Program-made: the position numbers and the translations under genes
Shown: positions 35,222-46,554 of the stretch, piece after piece
Numbering within the stretch: the first letter of the stretch is position 1
How the letters are laid out: each line of letters starts with the position of its first letter
Notes under the pieces: generated by a model
Seen by the model: only the letters and a program-made list of their open reading frames with translations
What the model was told of the DNA's origin: nothing
Database searches by the model: none
DNA from: Laguncularia racemosa
Taxonomy: Eukaryota; Streptophyta; Magnoliopsida; Myrtales; Combretaceae
Reading direction: 5' to 3'
DNA: 64,000 bases
Assembly: GCA_037954665.1 (NCBI GenBank)
Contig: JBBMOL010000023.1
Location: 5,146,001 to 5,210,000, forward strand

Positions 35222-38200
35222 GGAAGTTCAAGCTCTCTTTTCCTTCTCCGTTTTCTCAGTTTTTCTTCTTCCTTTTTTCCCACCGAGAGAAAAAAACAAA
35301 AACCTAAACAAGAAAGAGAGAGAGAGAGAAACCAAACAAGAGATGGAAATCTGAACGTGTTGGTTGAATAGTTGTGCTGTGTGGAGAGTCCAAAGTTAAA
35401 ACTGACACTCAAGTAGGCCTACAGACACAGAGAGGGAGAGAGAGAATTGAATGAGGGATGACTCTTGTACCATGTGTCGTACATGTGGACAAGAGTAAAA
35501 GAGAGAGACTCGTTGAGAAAAAAAGGTAGTTATTATTGAAGGGAGTTTTTTTTTTGTGTTTTAGACCCTGAATTTTAAGAAAATATCATAATTGCCACTG
35601 ATATTTTCCTCTTTACTCCGATGTTTTTGATGCTTCTCCAACACGTGGAATGTTTTCAACAGAATCTCTGCATGGTCGTCTATCCAAACGCGCTTTTAAA
35701 GCCGATTATCCTGGTGACAAAACCAAACCTAGATGTATTATTTAAATTAACACTCTACTAGTATTAATTATCTATGCCGAATTAAGTATTATTGCCATTT
35801 AATTTTTTTTTCTTATATCTTATTTGAATTTTATCCAAATGTATATTTGATTTTTATATTTATTTAAAATTTTAGTATTTAAAAAATTATTTTAACGGTT
35901 TTTATTTTTATAATTATGATAAAGTTAATAATTGGAATATGAGAATTAAAAAAATAAAAATTAAAGTATTTTTAAAAGGAAATGTTTAAAAAATATATTT
36001 TATATATTAAAAAGATTTTATTTTAAATTTTTGTAAAATTAAATAAAATAAATGATAAATAAATCTATTTTATAAAGATTTGTTACGTTATTAATTTTAT
36101 AAAAAAGATATATATATATTTATATATTTTAATATTTTACAGATATAGAAAGATTATCAAAAAGATTAAAAAAGCGAAAGGGAAACAAACGGATCCGATT
36201 TACTTACAGACGCATGGGTATATCTAAGAAAAGCCAAATTATAAAATCAACGTGTAAAATAAAAAAAAAATACACACATATTGCAATAAAAAAAAATCTA
36301 TTCAAATCTGGCTAATTCTAAGTACTTCCGTGCAAAAGGACAGGCATCCCTTTGTGGATCAATATTTGACATATGAAAAATAAGATTTCAAAAATAAATA
36401 TCAATTATCTTGAGAAGTAATAATTTATTTCCAAAAAAAGAAGAAGCAAATCTTAATATGAATAAACAATTATCTTAAAAACTTAATAGTATAAACATCT
36501 TTTGTGTTTACATCCACAGCTTTCTTCATTAGTACACTAATCCATAATAACTACTTAATCTAATTCAATCGCATTTCACTAAAAATCAAATATTTATAAA
36601 AAAAAAAAGAAATTTTAAACCACCAAAATTAAAATGAAATATGATTACCTAAAATCATACCTTTAAGAAATCAAATATTTTCTATGTCAAAAACAAATTG
36701 AACAAATAAAAAAAAAAGCACATTAAAACCTTTAAAATCTCAAGTATATAATATATCAAAATTGTTATCTAAACCAACACATGAATCAAAAGAACAAGCC
36801 AAGATTCTCTAGTTACCTAAGAGCCGCAAGAGAAGATGAAGCTAACCATGAAGACCATAAAGAAGAAGCTAAGTTGCCATGATTGTCATGATGGATTACA
36901 AGTTTTTGCAAATTGAATACAAAAAAAGAAAAAAAGTAACTTTTCAATTGTGTGAGTCTAATGTTATTGAAATCACCAAGCAATCTCCAAAGGACAGACA
37001 TATCGATACAACTTGCATTAAACTATCCTATAATTACTATGAAAATTATATCTTAAGCTATTACATATTCATCTTTATCATATCCACACCTTTAAGCATT
37101 ACTTTTATTTTTCAGTACAAATGTTTCAAACAAATTTGCTAACAATACACACTTTACTAAACAAACAAGTACATAGAAAAGGTTTCTTTTTTTTTTTTAA
37201 TATGATTTCTTTATTAAAAAAATAAACAAAGCCTCCATTACATTTTGGAATTTATATTTGGAAATTGAACTACTCCACTGTAGCCAGAAATTAAACAATC
37301 ATGAAGAAAACAATAAAATACTATTATAAAGCCTAAATCAAAAAATAAGTAACGACAATCGTGTTGATATTATTTTCATTACAAGGAGAAAGAGTTTATT
37401 TTATTGAAATTGTTTTGGCATACTTCATTCATGCTCAGATTTTATAATTACAATCATTACACAGAGTTAAGTATGATAGAAAAAGAGAAAGTTTTATGAT
37501 CTAAATTACAGGTTTTGTTCTACAACCATCTAGTCAATATTCTCCTCAAATTTACAAAGTGTTAATGCGAAAAAATAAAACCAAACGATCCTAGAAAAGA
37601 TTATATGTTATATAATCCAAAGTACTCGGACCTTATTCTAATTTGTTATATATATATATATAATCTATATTGAAGTATATTACAATAACATAGTAAAAAA
37701 AAAAAAAGTAAATAGATTTGAAAAAAAAAATGACTTGCTTTATTCAGCTCTTATTAAGTACACGGACCATATTAACTAAAGTGTAAATGGCCATAAGAAA
37801 TGGATCCTCCTAATGGATGCATTGAGAGCACTATGAAAATGCAAAGAAAAAGTTTCATAATTTTCAAGATCAATTATAGATAAAAGAGTATAAAAAATAT
37901 ATCAAATTTCTTTATTTAACATTTAAAGAAGTGTCTTTAACACTGATTTCTTTATAAATTTCAATGCATTACCAGCTGCTTGTGAAACTATTAATAAAAC
38001 AAATGCATAGAAAGTCTTGAAACTGTCACAAGACTTATAGTTTTGGCAATTAAGTCGTAACACTAAAGTAATCAAATCTCGTAATATTATGCCACGTAAA
38101 CGGAATACTTTAATACTTCTAATGTTGGTGATAAAATGGTAAATAAAATAATCAATAAACTAACATCATCATCGTAAAATCAATCAAATTTCATTAAAAA

Positions 38201-41051
38201 AAAAAAAAAAGAGGGAAGAGAACACCCTATACCAACCATCGGTTGTCCTCTATCCACATGAACTAAGATTCATGATAATACATCATCTCAGTATGATATG
38301 CAACCCATCTAATAGGGTTGGTTTATTATAATCTACATGGAACCAATAGTATGATGGAATTATTACTTATGACTCATTACTTTAAATAAATAAATAAATT
38401 TTTCCTAGTAGGCCACCATCATCTAAGAGAGGTCCAGTGATCTACCTAGACAATGGACAAAGCTACAAACACAACCCATTATTTTTATTCTTCTTCTTCT
38501 TCTTTTTATTTTTTTAACCATTGATGGCAGTGTCCAGCAGCTTCAATTTAAAAGATGGCTCATCACTGAACCATGTGACCAAAGAGGCAGTCAATGCCAA
38601 TGGCATCACTTGTTTTTTTATATATATATATTTTTCTTTAAATTAATTTATAGATTATATTTTAAAGTTTTTCCTTTTCATTCTTTTTGTAATAATTTTA
38701 TTATTTTTTAAACTCTGTTGATGTAGGATAAGAAAAAAATAAAACATTCAGTTTAACCACGACATCACGATATAGGTCACGAATGTACATTTAAAAAAAA
38801 AAAAAGTTTTATAACTCAATTATTAAAATACAATGTTCTGGTTTCTAATTGAAAAATCAAAGAAAGTTTTAAAAGTGTGTTTTCTAAATCTTTGCTATGG
38901 CTAATTAAATGGCATGTGAAAGCATCTGTTTTCTTACTCCCATCGTATTCCGTACAGGCACGTCATCATTGACAGAGATAAGATGATTTTATTTATTTAT
39001 TAATTTTTGGTTACCGAAGTAAGAGAGAACAAAATTTGACGGCCATAAACACACTGGTCACACTGTGTACATGCTATTGACAACCTATTTTTGGTAAAGA
39101 TTAGCCGGAAATATCTACAATTAAATGTGCTTTATTAATGCATATATCAGATTTTAAATGATTTGATCTTTGAAGCTACTTTTCTTAAAATTTTTAAAAC
39201 TTGACAAGTTAATAATTGGGATTTTTTATATTTTAAAAATATTTTATGACATCATAATAATATTAATTTTTTATTATAATTTTAATTTTTTTTTTCTCAA
39301 TCAAAATCTTAACTATTGATTATATGTAATAGCATATTAAAAAAATAAAAAATAAAAAAATAACTTTTAAACAGCCATAATATATTCATTACAGAAACCG
39401 ATTTAAATACTAAAATTAAAAATATACTTTCTTCTTTTGTCTTATATGGAGGAACATTGAAGTTACTAAGTACTGGCTAGGCATTTGACGTAAGGTTTGT
39501 CTTTCTCGGTGGGTGTCGATGTCGGTGGTTTCAAAGTAGGGGGATAGCTGGAAGTGACGGTGATCCCATAACCAGAAGTCATCGCTAGGGTTTGGGGGTT
39601 GATCGCATGTATACATTGCTAGGGTTTGGGGGTAGATTGCATGTATACATTGCTTTGTCTGTTGTCGGCGTCAAGAGTTTATTACGACCCGTGATTGGTG
39701 ATCATGATATCGCAAAAATTAGGTCGTATCATTTTAGCTTTTTTATGGATGGCTTCAATTTAGCTGTGTCATCGTAACACGTATAAAAACAAATTTATAC
39801 CATTGACTTCCTCGCTTTTTATTTTATTTTATTGTTTTTTAATCGTCTTGAGTCATAGTCTATATCTTCTTAATTGTTATGTTTTTTATTTACTAATGTG
39901 TAAATGCATACAATCTAAAAGGGCTTGTGATTGATTTGGCCAATATCTATTGTATATACCTTTTCATCTTAACCATGATATTTCTAAGACACGACTCATA
40001 TTCATATAGGTGATAATACAAAAAGAGAAAAAAATATATGAAGAAATGGGTCTGCGGTCATGAATTCCAAGTTCTTCGAACTTGACTCTCTCTCGCATTA
40101 GTTATCTATGATTCCATTGAATTAGGGGGCACAAATTCATATTATAACTAAGACCTAAGTCAAAGGCAATAGTAAATTAGATTCATCGACGTACATATCA
40201 CGAGATAATCCAAATAGGGTTTTAAAACTGTACAAATGTATGTATATGTTAATGATTAGGGGTGCCATTCTAGTTCATTGCTTGCTAGTTCAATATGTCA
40301 ACCATGATAATAATAAATTAAATTTGTGATTGCACCTTTGGGGAATTTCACTTTTGTTAAATTAATTAATCGTGACTTAAACTCTTCATGTTTTTTTTTT
40401 TTTTAATATTTGAGAATCATTTAATGTTTGTAAAACTCAATGCAAGTTGGACCTGGGGTGTGTCTAGACATTTTCAATCAATTTGGGGGTATATGGTGTC
40501 TAAAGAATGGTCAATCGAATCCAACTAGCATTCAGCCAAACTGATTGGCATGTGATTGAATTGGGCTACCGATAATGTGTAAAACTAATCATGCTTTTAC
40601 ATGTTAAATTTGCTAGGTTTTTCTGTAATGTTTTTCCCTTTTTTATCTCTCTGGAGCAACATTATTACTAATACCTTTGTATAAATTAGTGACTAATGAA
40701 GTTTTAACTTGTTAAATTTTGATTAATATTAGTTCTACCTTAGTACTGTTATTTGCCTTATTTTTCTTCTTGTATCACATGGGAAGTTTTCATGTTTTGT
40801 TGCAAGTATGAGTAATTAAGTAGCTATAGGGATTCATAATGTAGTAAAGAGTTACATTTTTATGAATTTATGCTTTCTTGTTAAATAGACTTTTCTAAAA
40901 TTAATGGCTCTTGCTAAAACTTGATCTTAATGGCATTGTTCCAAATTTGATTGGTTTGCTAGTTATTCACAGTTGCTGGTTAATGATTTAAAGGAAGTAT
41001 TTAACGATATTAGATTCACAAGAGTGAGAATACTGAGTAGTTTATTGTGTT
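35222..41051. other. 5' flank of TBL and AT-rich intergenic DNA
   Basis: Just upstream of the TBL start codon a GA-rich tract (about 35311-35330; CT-rich in the gene's sense) lies in the likely 5' UTR. Beyond 35.5 kb the DNA is very AT-rich with A runs and a TA run near 37648, and no gene was recognised. A small tandem duplication lies at 39584-39651. Confidence 0.55.
39584..39651. repeat. 34-bp tandem duplication with a GGGTTTGGGGG core
   Basis: Two adjacent copies, 39584-39617 and 39618-39651, begin GCTAGGGTTTGGGGG and end CATGTATACATT and differ at a few positions. The core resembles a telomere-like word but there is no run of TTTAGGG units. Confidence 0.8.
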
Positions 41052-42164
41052 CTTTCAACTAATAATCAAGAGAAATTAGTTGGTAGCTTTATGAATCATT
41101 TAACTCCATGTAAATTTTCCTTTCTAAAACACATAAGCCATAATTCACAAGAGTCAAAACGATACACTAAATCATGAATCCTATTTTTATTCAATGGCTG
41201 TTGGTTCTTTATTTCTCATTTGCATTTTTAGTAGTTGGAAACAATTATGTAATCTTAATTGGCTAGATTTACTAAAACTTTTCTTAGGACTCAGGAGCTT
41301 TTGCCAACCATATTTTCTATAAGCACATCAATCTAAACCTTGTCCACTTGACGACCTCGTGCACTTGCAATTAGGTGGATATCCTATTCCTAATTACCAT
41401 CAACTATCATCAGTAGAACTCATACTGTTGTGATTCCTATGATGTGCCATTTTGTCTTGTTTTCTCCAGTTTTGTGTATCTTTGTTCTCCACTCCGATTA
41501 AGGTTTATAAATAGGGATTTTTAGGGTTTTGGGTTTTGTTTGTGAAGATCGCACGCTATAATATCGAGGTATGTGCTACACATGATCTCAAATGATTTTG
41601 CTTAAGAATAATAGAAAATCTAATTTATGTATCGGTTTAGTTGGATTTGATCCATTTTATAGTTAAATTGACTTTTCAGTCCCGCTCTAACGGATCTTTA
41701 AGGAAGCAATGAGCAAACCACATATTTTCCTACGAAACAATACATAGATTTTTTGTCAAACCTAGTCATGTATGAACTTTCAAAATCTATACGTGTATAT
41801 TGCCTTCACTAGTATAAAGTGAATAAAGCCATCTTAATCAGAAAAAAAAAAAAAGATTTATTGGTGCTACTATATTATATGTGTCGATTTTTTCACAAAT
41901 AAAGATTAGCGTATATAAAAATAGGAATTGATATTGAATCAACAGAAGGAGAGATCGAGATTTGGAACTATTTTCTCCTAGCCAAGATGTTTCTTAGCAA
42001 TATTTTCTCATCCTGAAGTTGGAATTTCGATTCGATGTGGGAATAACTAGTCCTTATCCTTTCGTAGATGCATGGAATAATAAAGTTATTAGCTTCCAGA
42101 CTTCTACTTTAGTATAGCAAGGAGCGCAGCCTCTCTTGAAAATAAAGTAATTCCGTTCTTCTTG
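41052..42164 (+). repeat. 1.1-kb flank repeat, copy 1
   Basis: Starts CTTTCAACTAATAATC and ends TTCCGTTCTTCTTG, and matches 51290-52406 with about 20 substitutions counted by eye. It contains TTATAAATAGGG near 41506 followed by a run of AGGGTTTTGGG, which looks like a plant core promoter, but no coding sequence was recognised downstream. The right end is a junction with copia pol sequence; the last bases before it repeat CTTGAAAATAAAG, a word already present 29 bases upstream. Confidence 0.85.
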
Positions 42165-42314
42165 AAAATAAAGCAAGACTCGTTGCTAAAGGATTCACTC
42201 AAAGGGAAGGAATTGATTTTCTCCTGTGTCTAAGAAAGATTCCCTTCGTATAATGATGGCTTTGGTTGCACACTTTGATTTGGAGTTGCACACTTTGATT
42301 TGGAGTTGCACTAA

Positions 42315-43553
42315 ATGGATGTGAAAATGGCTTTCCTTAAAGGAGATCTAGAGGAAGAGGTTTACATGAAACAACCTGAAGGATTCTCTTCTAATGAAGG
42401 TGAGCACTTGGTTTGCAAGCTTAATAAATCCATATATGGATTAAAACAAGCCTCCCGTCAATGGTATTTGAAATTCCATGATATCATCACTTCATTTGGC
42501 TTTGAAGAAAACATGATGGATCAATGTATATACCAAAAGGTCAGTGGGAGTAAAATTTGTTTTCTTGTGCTATATGTGGATGATATTTTACTTGCAACCA
42601 ATAATAAGGGTTTGCTATATGAGGTGAAACAATTTCTCTCAAAGAACTTTGATATGAAGGATATGGGTGAGGCATCTTATGTCATTGGCATTAAGATCTA
42701 TAGGGATAGATCTCAAGGCATTTTAGGTTTGTCTCAAGAAACCTATATCAATAAAGTTTTAGAGAGATTTCGAATGAAAGATTGTTCACCAAGTGTAGCA
42801 CCCATTATAAAGGGTGATAAATTCAACTTAAGTCAATGTCCCAAAAATGAGCTTGAGCAGGAACAAATGAGAAACATCCCATATGCTTCAGCTGTTGGAA
42901 GCCTGATGTATGCTCAGGTCTGTACCAGACCTGACATTGCATTTGCTGTTGGGATACTAGGAAGATATCAGAGTAACTCAGGTATTAACCACTGGAGAGC
43001 TGCAAAGAAGGTAATGAGGTACCTTCAAGGGACAAAGAGTTATATGCTCATATATAGACGAACCGATAATCTGGAGGTTGTTGGGTACTCCGATGCGGAT
43101 TTTGCTGGTTGTGTTGATTCACGTAAATCAACATCTAGTTATGTTTTCATGTTTGCCAGTGGGGCCATATCTTGGAGAAGTGCAAAGCAGACCTTGACTG
43201 CTACTTCCACGATGGAGGCCGAGTTCATATCTTGTTTTGAGGTTACCTCACATGGTGTATGGTTAAAGAGTTTTATATCTGGCCTTAGTATTGTCGACTC
43301 TATTTCTAAGCCATTAAGATTATACTGTGATAACTCAGCTGCTGTATTTATGGCTAAGAACAATAAGAGTTGTAGTCAAAGTAAACATATCGACATCAAG
43401 TACTTAGCCATAAGAGAACGTGTTAAGGAAAAGAAAGTGGTCATCGAGCACATTAGCACTGAGTTAATGATAGCTGATCCTTTAACTAAAGGCATGCAAC
43501 TAAAGAGTTTTAAGGATCATGTGATGAGAATGGGACTTGGTTCCATAATGTAA
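42315..43553 (+). pseudogene. Copia reverse transcriptase (C-terminal part) and RNase H fragment
   Basis: This open stretch of 412 codons has DVKMAFLKGDLEEEVYMKQPEGF, the catalytic box LYVDDILLATNN, GSLMYAQVCTRPDIAFAVG and the copia RNase H (GYSDADFAGCVDSRKSTS, TMEAEFISC, LYCDNSAAV, KHIDIKYLAIRE, ADPLTKGM). It lacks the N-terminal half of pol and the frame is broken upstream by the shared deletion and the 20-bp duplication, so it is a remnant. Unlike its partner at 49.3-50.6 kb it has no internal stop. Confidence 0.92.
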
Positions 43554-43822
43554 TTTTTTATTATGTTTAATGTTAATGAAACTCTTATTCAGTTGATGTT
43601 TTCTCATTTAGCCTTGTGTACACATTTGTTTATTCATTTATTTTGAGAAATATCATTAAGTTTGGACCCAGAATAAACATCGGGTTTATTCATCAAGTTC
43701 CATGAGATTGAGAAGCACAATGCATTGTAATACATGGGAGATAATACTCGTCATTAGAGGACCTATCACCATGATTCATGAATTTTGTTTCTCATTAAGA
43801 TAAATTATGGAATATATGGACC

Positions 43823-43833
43823 AAGTGGGAGAA
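43823..43833 (+). other. Polypurine tract before copia LTR-A
   Basis: AAGTGGGAGAA directly precedes the LTR start TGTTGG, the usual copia PPT arrangement. Confidence 0.7.
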
Positions 43834-44266
43834 TGTTGGTTATTCTCTTTCCTTTTTGATTGGAAACAAATAACCTCTAGATATGGTCCATGAATCCCAT
43901 AATAAAGGAATAATATTATCCTACTAAATCGGGAACAATAAATCCCACTAAATTAGGAATAATAATATATCCCACTAAATCAGGAAAGATATGTTCCAAA
44001 TAATTCCTAATTTTATGGAACAACTCATTGATGGAATGAGTTATAAATAGGAGTACTACGGGGTCCCTAATCCTACTCACCACTACAGAAAATACACCAT
44101 CTATATTGAGTGAGTTAAGGTTTAGAAGCACCAACCGTAACCGAGGCGCAACATCATTTTCCACCGAACAGGACACCTATTTTCTTTGCAATGGCTGGAG
44201 GTATGTAAAGGATCTATTTTGCTTCCGCTGCTGCATATGATTAAGCTTCTATATGCAATTTTTACA
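43834..44266 (+). repeat. Copia LTR-A (3' LTR of the truncated element)
   Basis: Runs from TGTTGGTTATTC to TTTTTACA, 433 bp. It shares with LTR-B a 27-bp block around 43950-43980 (an AATAATATATCCCACTAAAT repeat) that LTR-C lacks. Its right neighbour is GATTA. Confidence 0.92.
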
Positions 44267-44681
44267 GATTATTGGCAATAATAAGCGGCTGTCAAGGGGA
44301 CATGGTTGAAGCGAGTTACTTGGTCACCTTATCAAGCTTCATAACCATGGCAAATGTGATTGGGATACGATGTATAGACAGCTTATAGATTATGTAGTTT
44401 ATCCAACCTGAAAGAAGAAGGATAAAAAAAATAAAAGAAGAAAGAATAGAAATGCACTTTAGGGATGCATTTCCGGCAAGTGTCAAATCAAATTGGCTAA
44501 ATTGAAACCCTTTTACAGCAAACGCACGGTTTTGACCTGCTGTATCATGTCTTATCTGCTGCGTTTTTACTCCTTGAGTGCATCAAAAACATCATTGGAA
44601 GACGATTTTTGAAGTGTCTTTTTATCCAAAACTGACATTTTCCTTTACAGCTACAAAATTTAATATGGGCATGGTCCATAT
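44267..44681. other. 415-bp unique segment between two copia LTRs
   Basis: Non-LTR DNA wedged between LTR-A and LTR-B. One frame contains SELLGHLIKLHNHGKC and DTMYRQLIDYVVYPT before a stop, which looks protein-like, but I do not recognise a family. The segment has no other copy in the window. It could be a relic of the target into which one of the elements inserted. Confidence 0.5.
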
Positions 44682-45115
44682 TGTTAATCAATTCTCTTTC
44701 CTTTTTTATTGGAAACAAATAACCTCTAGATATGGTCCATGAATCCCATAATAAAGGAACAATATTATCCTACTAAATCGGGAACAATAAATCCCACTAA
44801 ATCAGGAATAATAATATATCCCACTAAATCAAGAAAGATATGTTCCAAATAATTCCTAATTTTGTGGAACAACTCATTGATGGAATGAGTTAAAAATAGG
44901 AGTACTACGGGGTCCCTAATCCTACTCACCACTACAGAAAATACACTATCTATATTGAGTGAGTTAAGGTTTAGAAGCACCAACCATAACCAAGGCGCAA
45001 CATCATTTTCCACCGAACAGGACACCTATTTGCTTTGCAATGGCTGGAGGTATGTAAAGGATCTATTTTGCTTCCGCTACTGCATATGATTAAGCTTCTA
45101 TATGCAAGTTTTACA
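44682..45115 (+). repeat. Copia LTR-B (5' LTR)
   Basis: Runs from TGTTAATCAATTC to AGTTTTACA, 434 bp. The first bases differ from TGTTGGTTATTC of the other two LTRs. It contains the 27-bp block also present in LTR-A. Confidence 0.92.
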
Positions 45116-45117
45116 TT

Positions 45118-45130
45118 TGGTATCAAAGCC
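45118..45130 (+). other. Copia primer binding site
   Basis: TGGTATCAAAGCC lies two bases after the LTR end. It is one base off the TGGTATCAGAGC site that pairs with initiator tRNA-Met in most plant copia elements. Confidence 0.85.
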
Positions 45131-45709
45131 CTTGACGCCTCTGCCTTGCCCTATTGAATTCTGTGGAGTTTGGCTTTGGTTTTTATTTGTCTGCTTAGCG
45201 GTATTTTTAATTTTCTGGTGATTGATGAAGATTAGAAATTGTTAAGTGATGAAATTTTATTTCTCATGGCCTTTAATGCTGTTTGGGTGCGAAAATAACC
45301 TTTTAACATGTTCAACTTTTAGCTTCCCTTAGCATACTGACACGTTTTTCCATGGATGAGCGTTAAAATAATGTCTCGAGAGCAATTAAAAATTTTTAAT
45401 TTTTAATATGTATGTACTTGTTGTTGCAAGGTGTAAGTATGACATTTAGCAGAATAATTTTATATTAAAATTATTTGCATTTGTCAATGAATGAAATTTA
45501 TTAAAGGGAATTAATTCCTTTAGCATGCTATGAACTTAATTTGTGATGTTGCATGCTTATGTTATTTTAAGTGTGTAATTTATGGTTTATCATTATATAT
45601 GCTTTATCATGAAATGTTGATTAGACAATATAAGAATATTATAATTAAATTCATAGTATATTGCTTATGGTTTTTGATACACACGTGGAAATAAATAAAT
45701 ATACACGTC

Positions 45710-45930
45710 TGGCTGGAGCATGTACACGGCCGTGCATCTGGCCGTGTAAGCTTCTGGAAACATATCTGTTGTAACACACGGCCGTGCCTGGAGCCGTGTA
45801 ATCTTCTAGAAACATATCTGTTGTAACACACAGCTGTGCTTGGAGCCGTGTGTGTTTCTGGGAGAGAGTCTAACTGGAGACACGGCCGTGCCTCCTGGCC
45901 GTACCTCTTGGCCGTGTAGGTTTCTGGCCT
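45710..45930 (+). repeat. GGCCGTG palindromic tandem repeats in the copia leader
   Basis: Four units of roughly 52 bp each start near ACACGGCCGTG (a perfect palindrome CACGGCCGTG) followed by a second (A/T)GGCCGTGT or AGCCGTGT, then TTCTGGAAACATATCTGTTGTAAC or a variant. The third and fourth units are more diverged. The two half-sites could pair within each unit to make a row of hairpins in the RNA leader. Confidence 0.8.
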
Positions 45931-46184
45931 ACGATGTCCGCATTAGTTTTATGCAATGATTTAGCCTAAGGATTTAGTTAATGATTAAGTGATCCATATA
46001 ATTTTAATGATTAGGGAGTAGCCACAGCATCCTTAATTGATTAAAATTATATATTAAGTATTATTTAGGATCACATATTGAAAATAAATATTGTGTGTGA
46101 TTTATTAAGACAAAATATCAAATTGTATTTTCTAATTTACCCACAGGAATTAGAAAAAGGGAACATAATTTGATAGTTTTATTG

Positions 46185-46466
46185 TAAGTCTTAAGATGAA
46201 TCTAATTGAATTAGAACTTTAGCCCACAGGCAAGTTTTATGTCACTAGATTCATATTCTATCATCATAATAAGTCTTAAGAAGAATCTAATTGAATTAGA
46301 ACTTTAGCTCACAGGCAAGTTTTATGTCACTAAATTCATATTTTATCATGATTTTACATTTAATAATTTTATTGTAAGCATTAAGATGAATCTAATTGAA
46401 TTAAAACTTTAGCCTACAGGCAAGTTTTATGTCACTAGATTCATACTTTTTCATGATTTTACATTG
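46185..46466 (+). repeat. Three-copy tandem repeat in the copia leader
   Basis: Copies begin near 46185, 46270 and 46374, each with TAAGATGAATCTAATTGAAT (or AAGAAG), then ACTTTAGC(C/T)(C/T)ACAGGCAAG and TTTTATGTCACTA(G/A)ATTC. The period is about 85 to 104 bp because of an internal indel. It lies just upstream of gag. Confidence 0.85.
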
Positions 46467-46554
46467 GTAAAAGCATGTCATATATTGATTAGCCTCGAAT
46501 TTTGAGCATGTTCATTTAATTATTGCAGCAATTCAACCTGTCAATTTTTTTGAT

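Larger units (their letters stand above)
42168..44266 (+). mobile_element. Truncated Ty1/Copia element (3' pol plus 3' LTR)
   Basis: It matches 49238-51289 of the complete copia element at about 98-99 percent by eye. It starts abruptly in the reverse transcriptase region and ends with a full LTR. The length difference of 47 bp is explained by a 20-bp tandem duplication here (42266-42305) and a 27-bp deletion in the other LTR. Both copies carry the same frameshift deletion in RT, so they come from one already broken parent or a defective family. Confidence 0.9.

Noticed and set aside
39584..39651. Interstitial telomere repeat
   Set aside because: Only two copies of a 34-bp unit with a GGGTTTGGGGG core; no TTTAGGG run.
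43916..45025. Open frames of about 86 codons on the minus strand in the copia LTRs
   Set aside because: They are the reverse strand of the LTR repeats, share the repeat CCNGATTTAGT-type words, and have no protein similarity.
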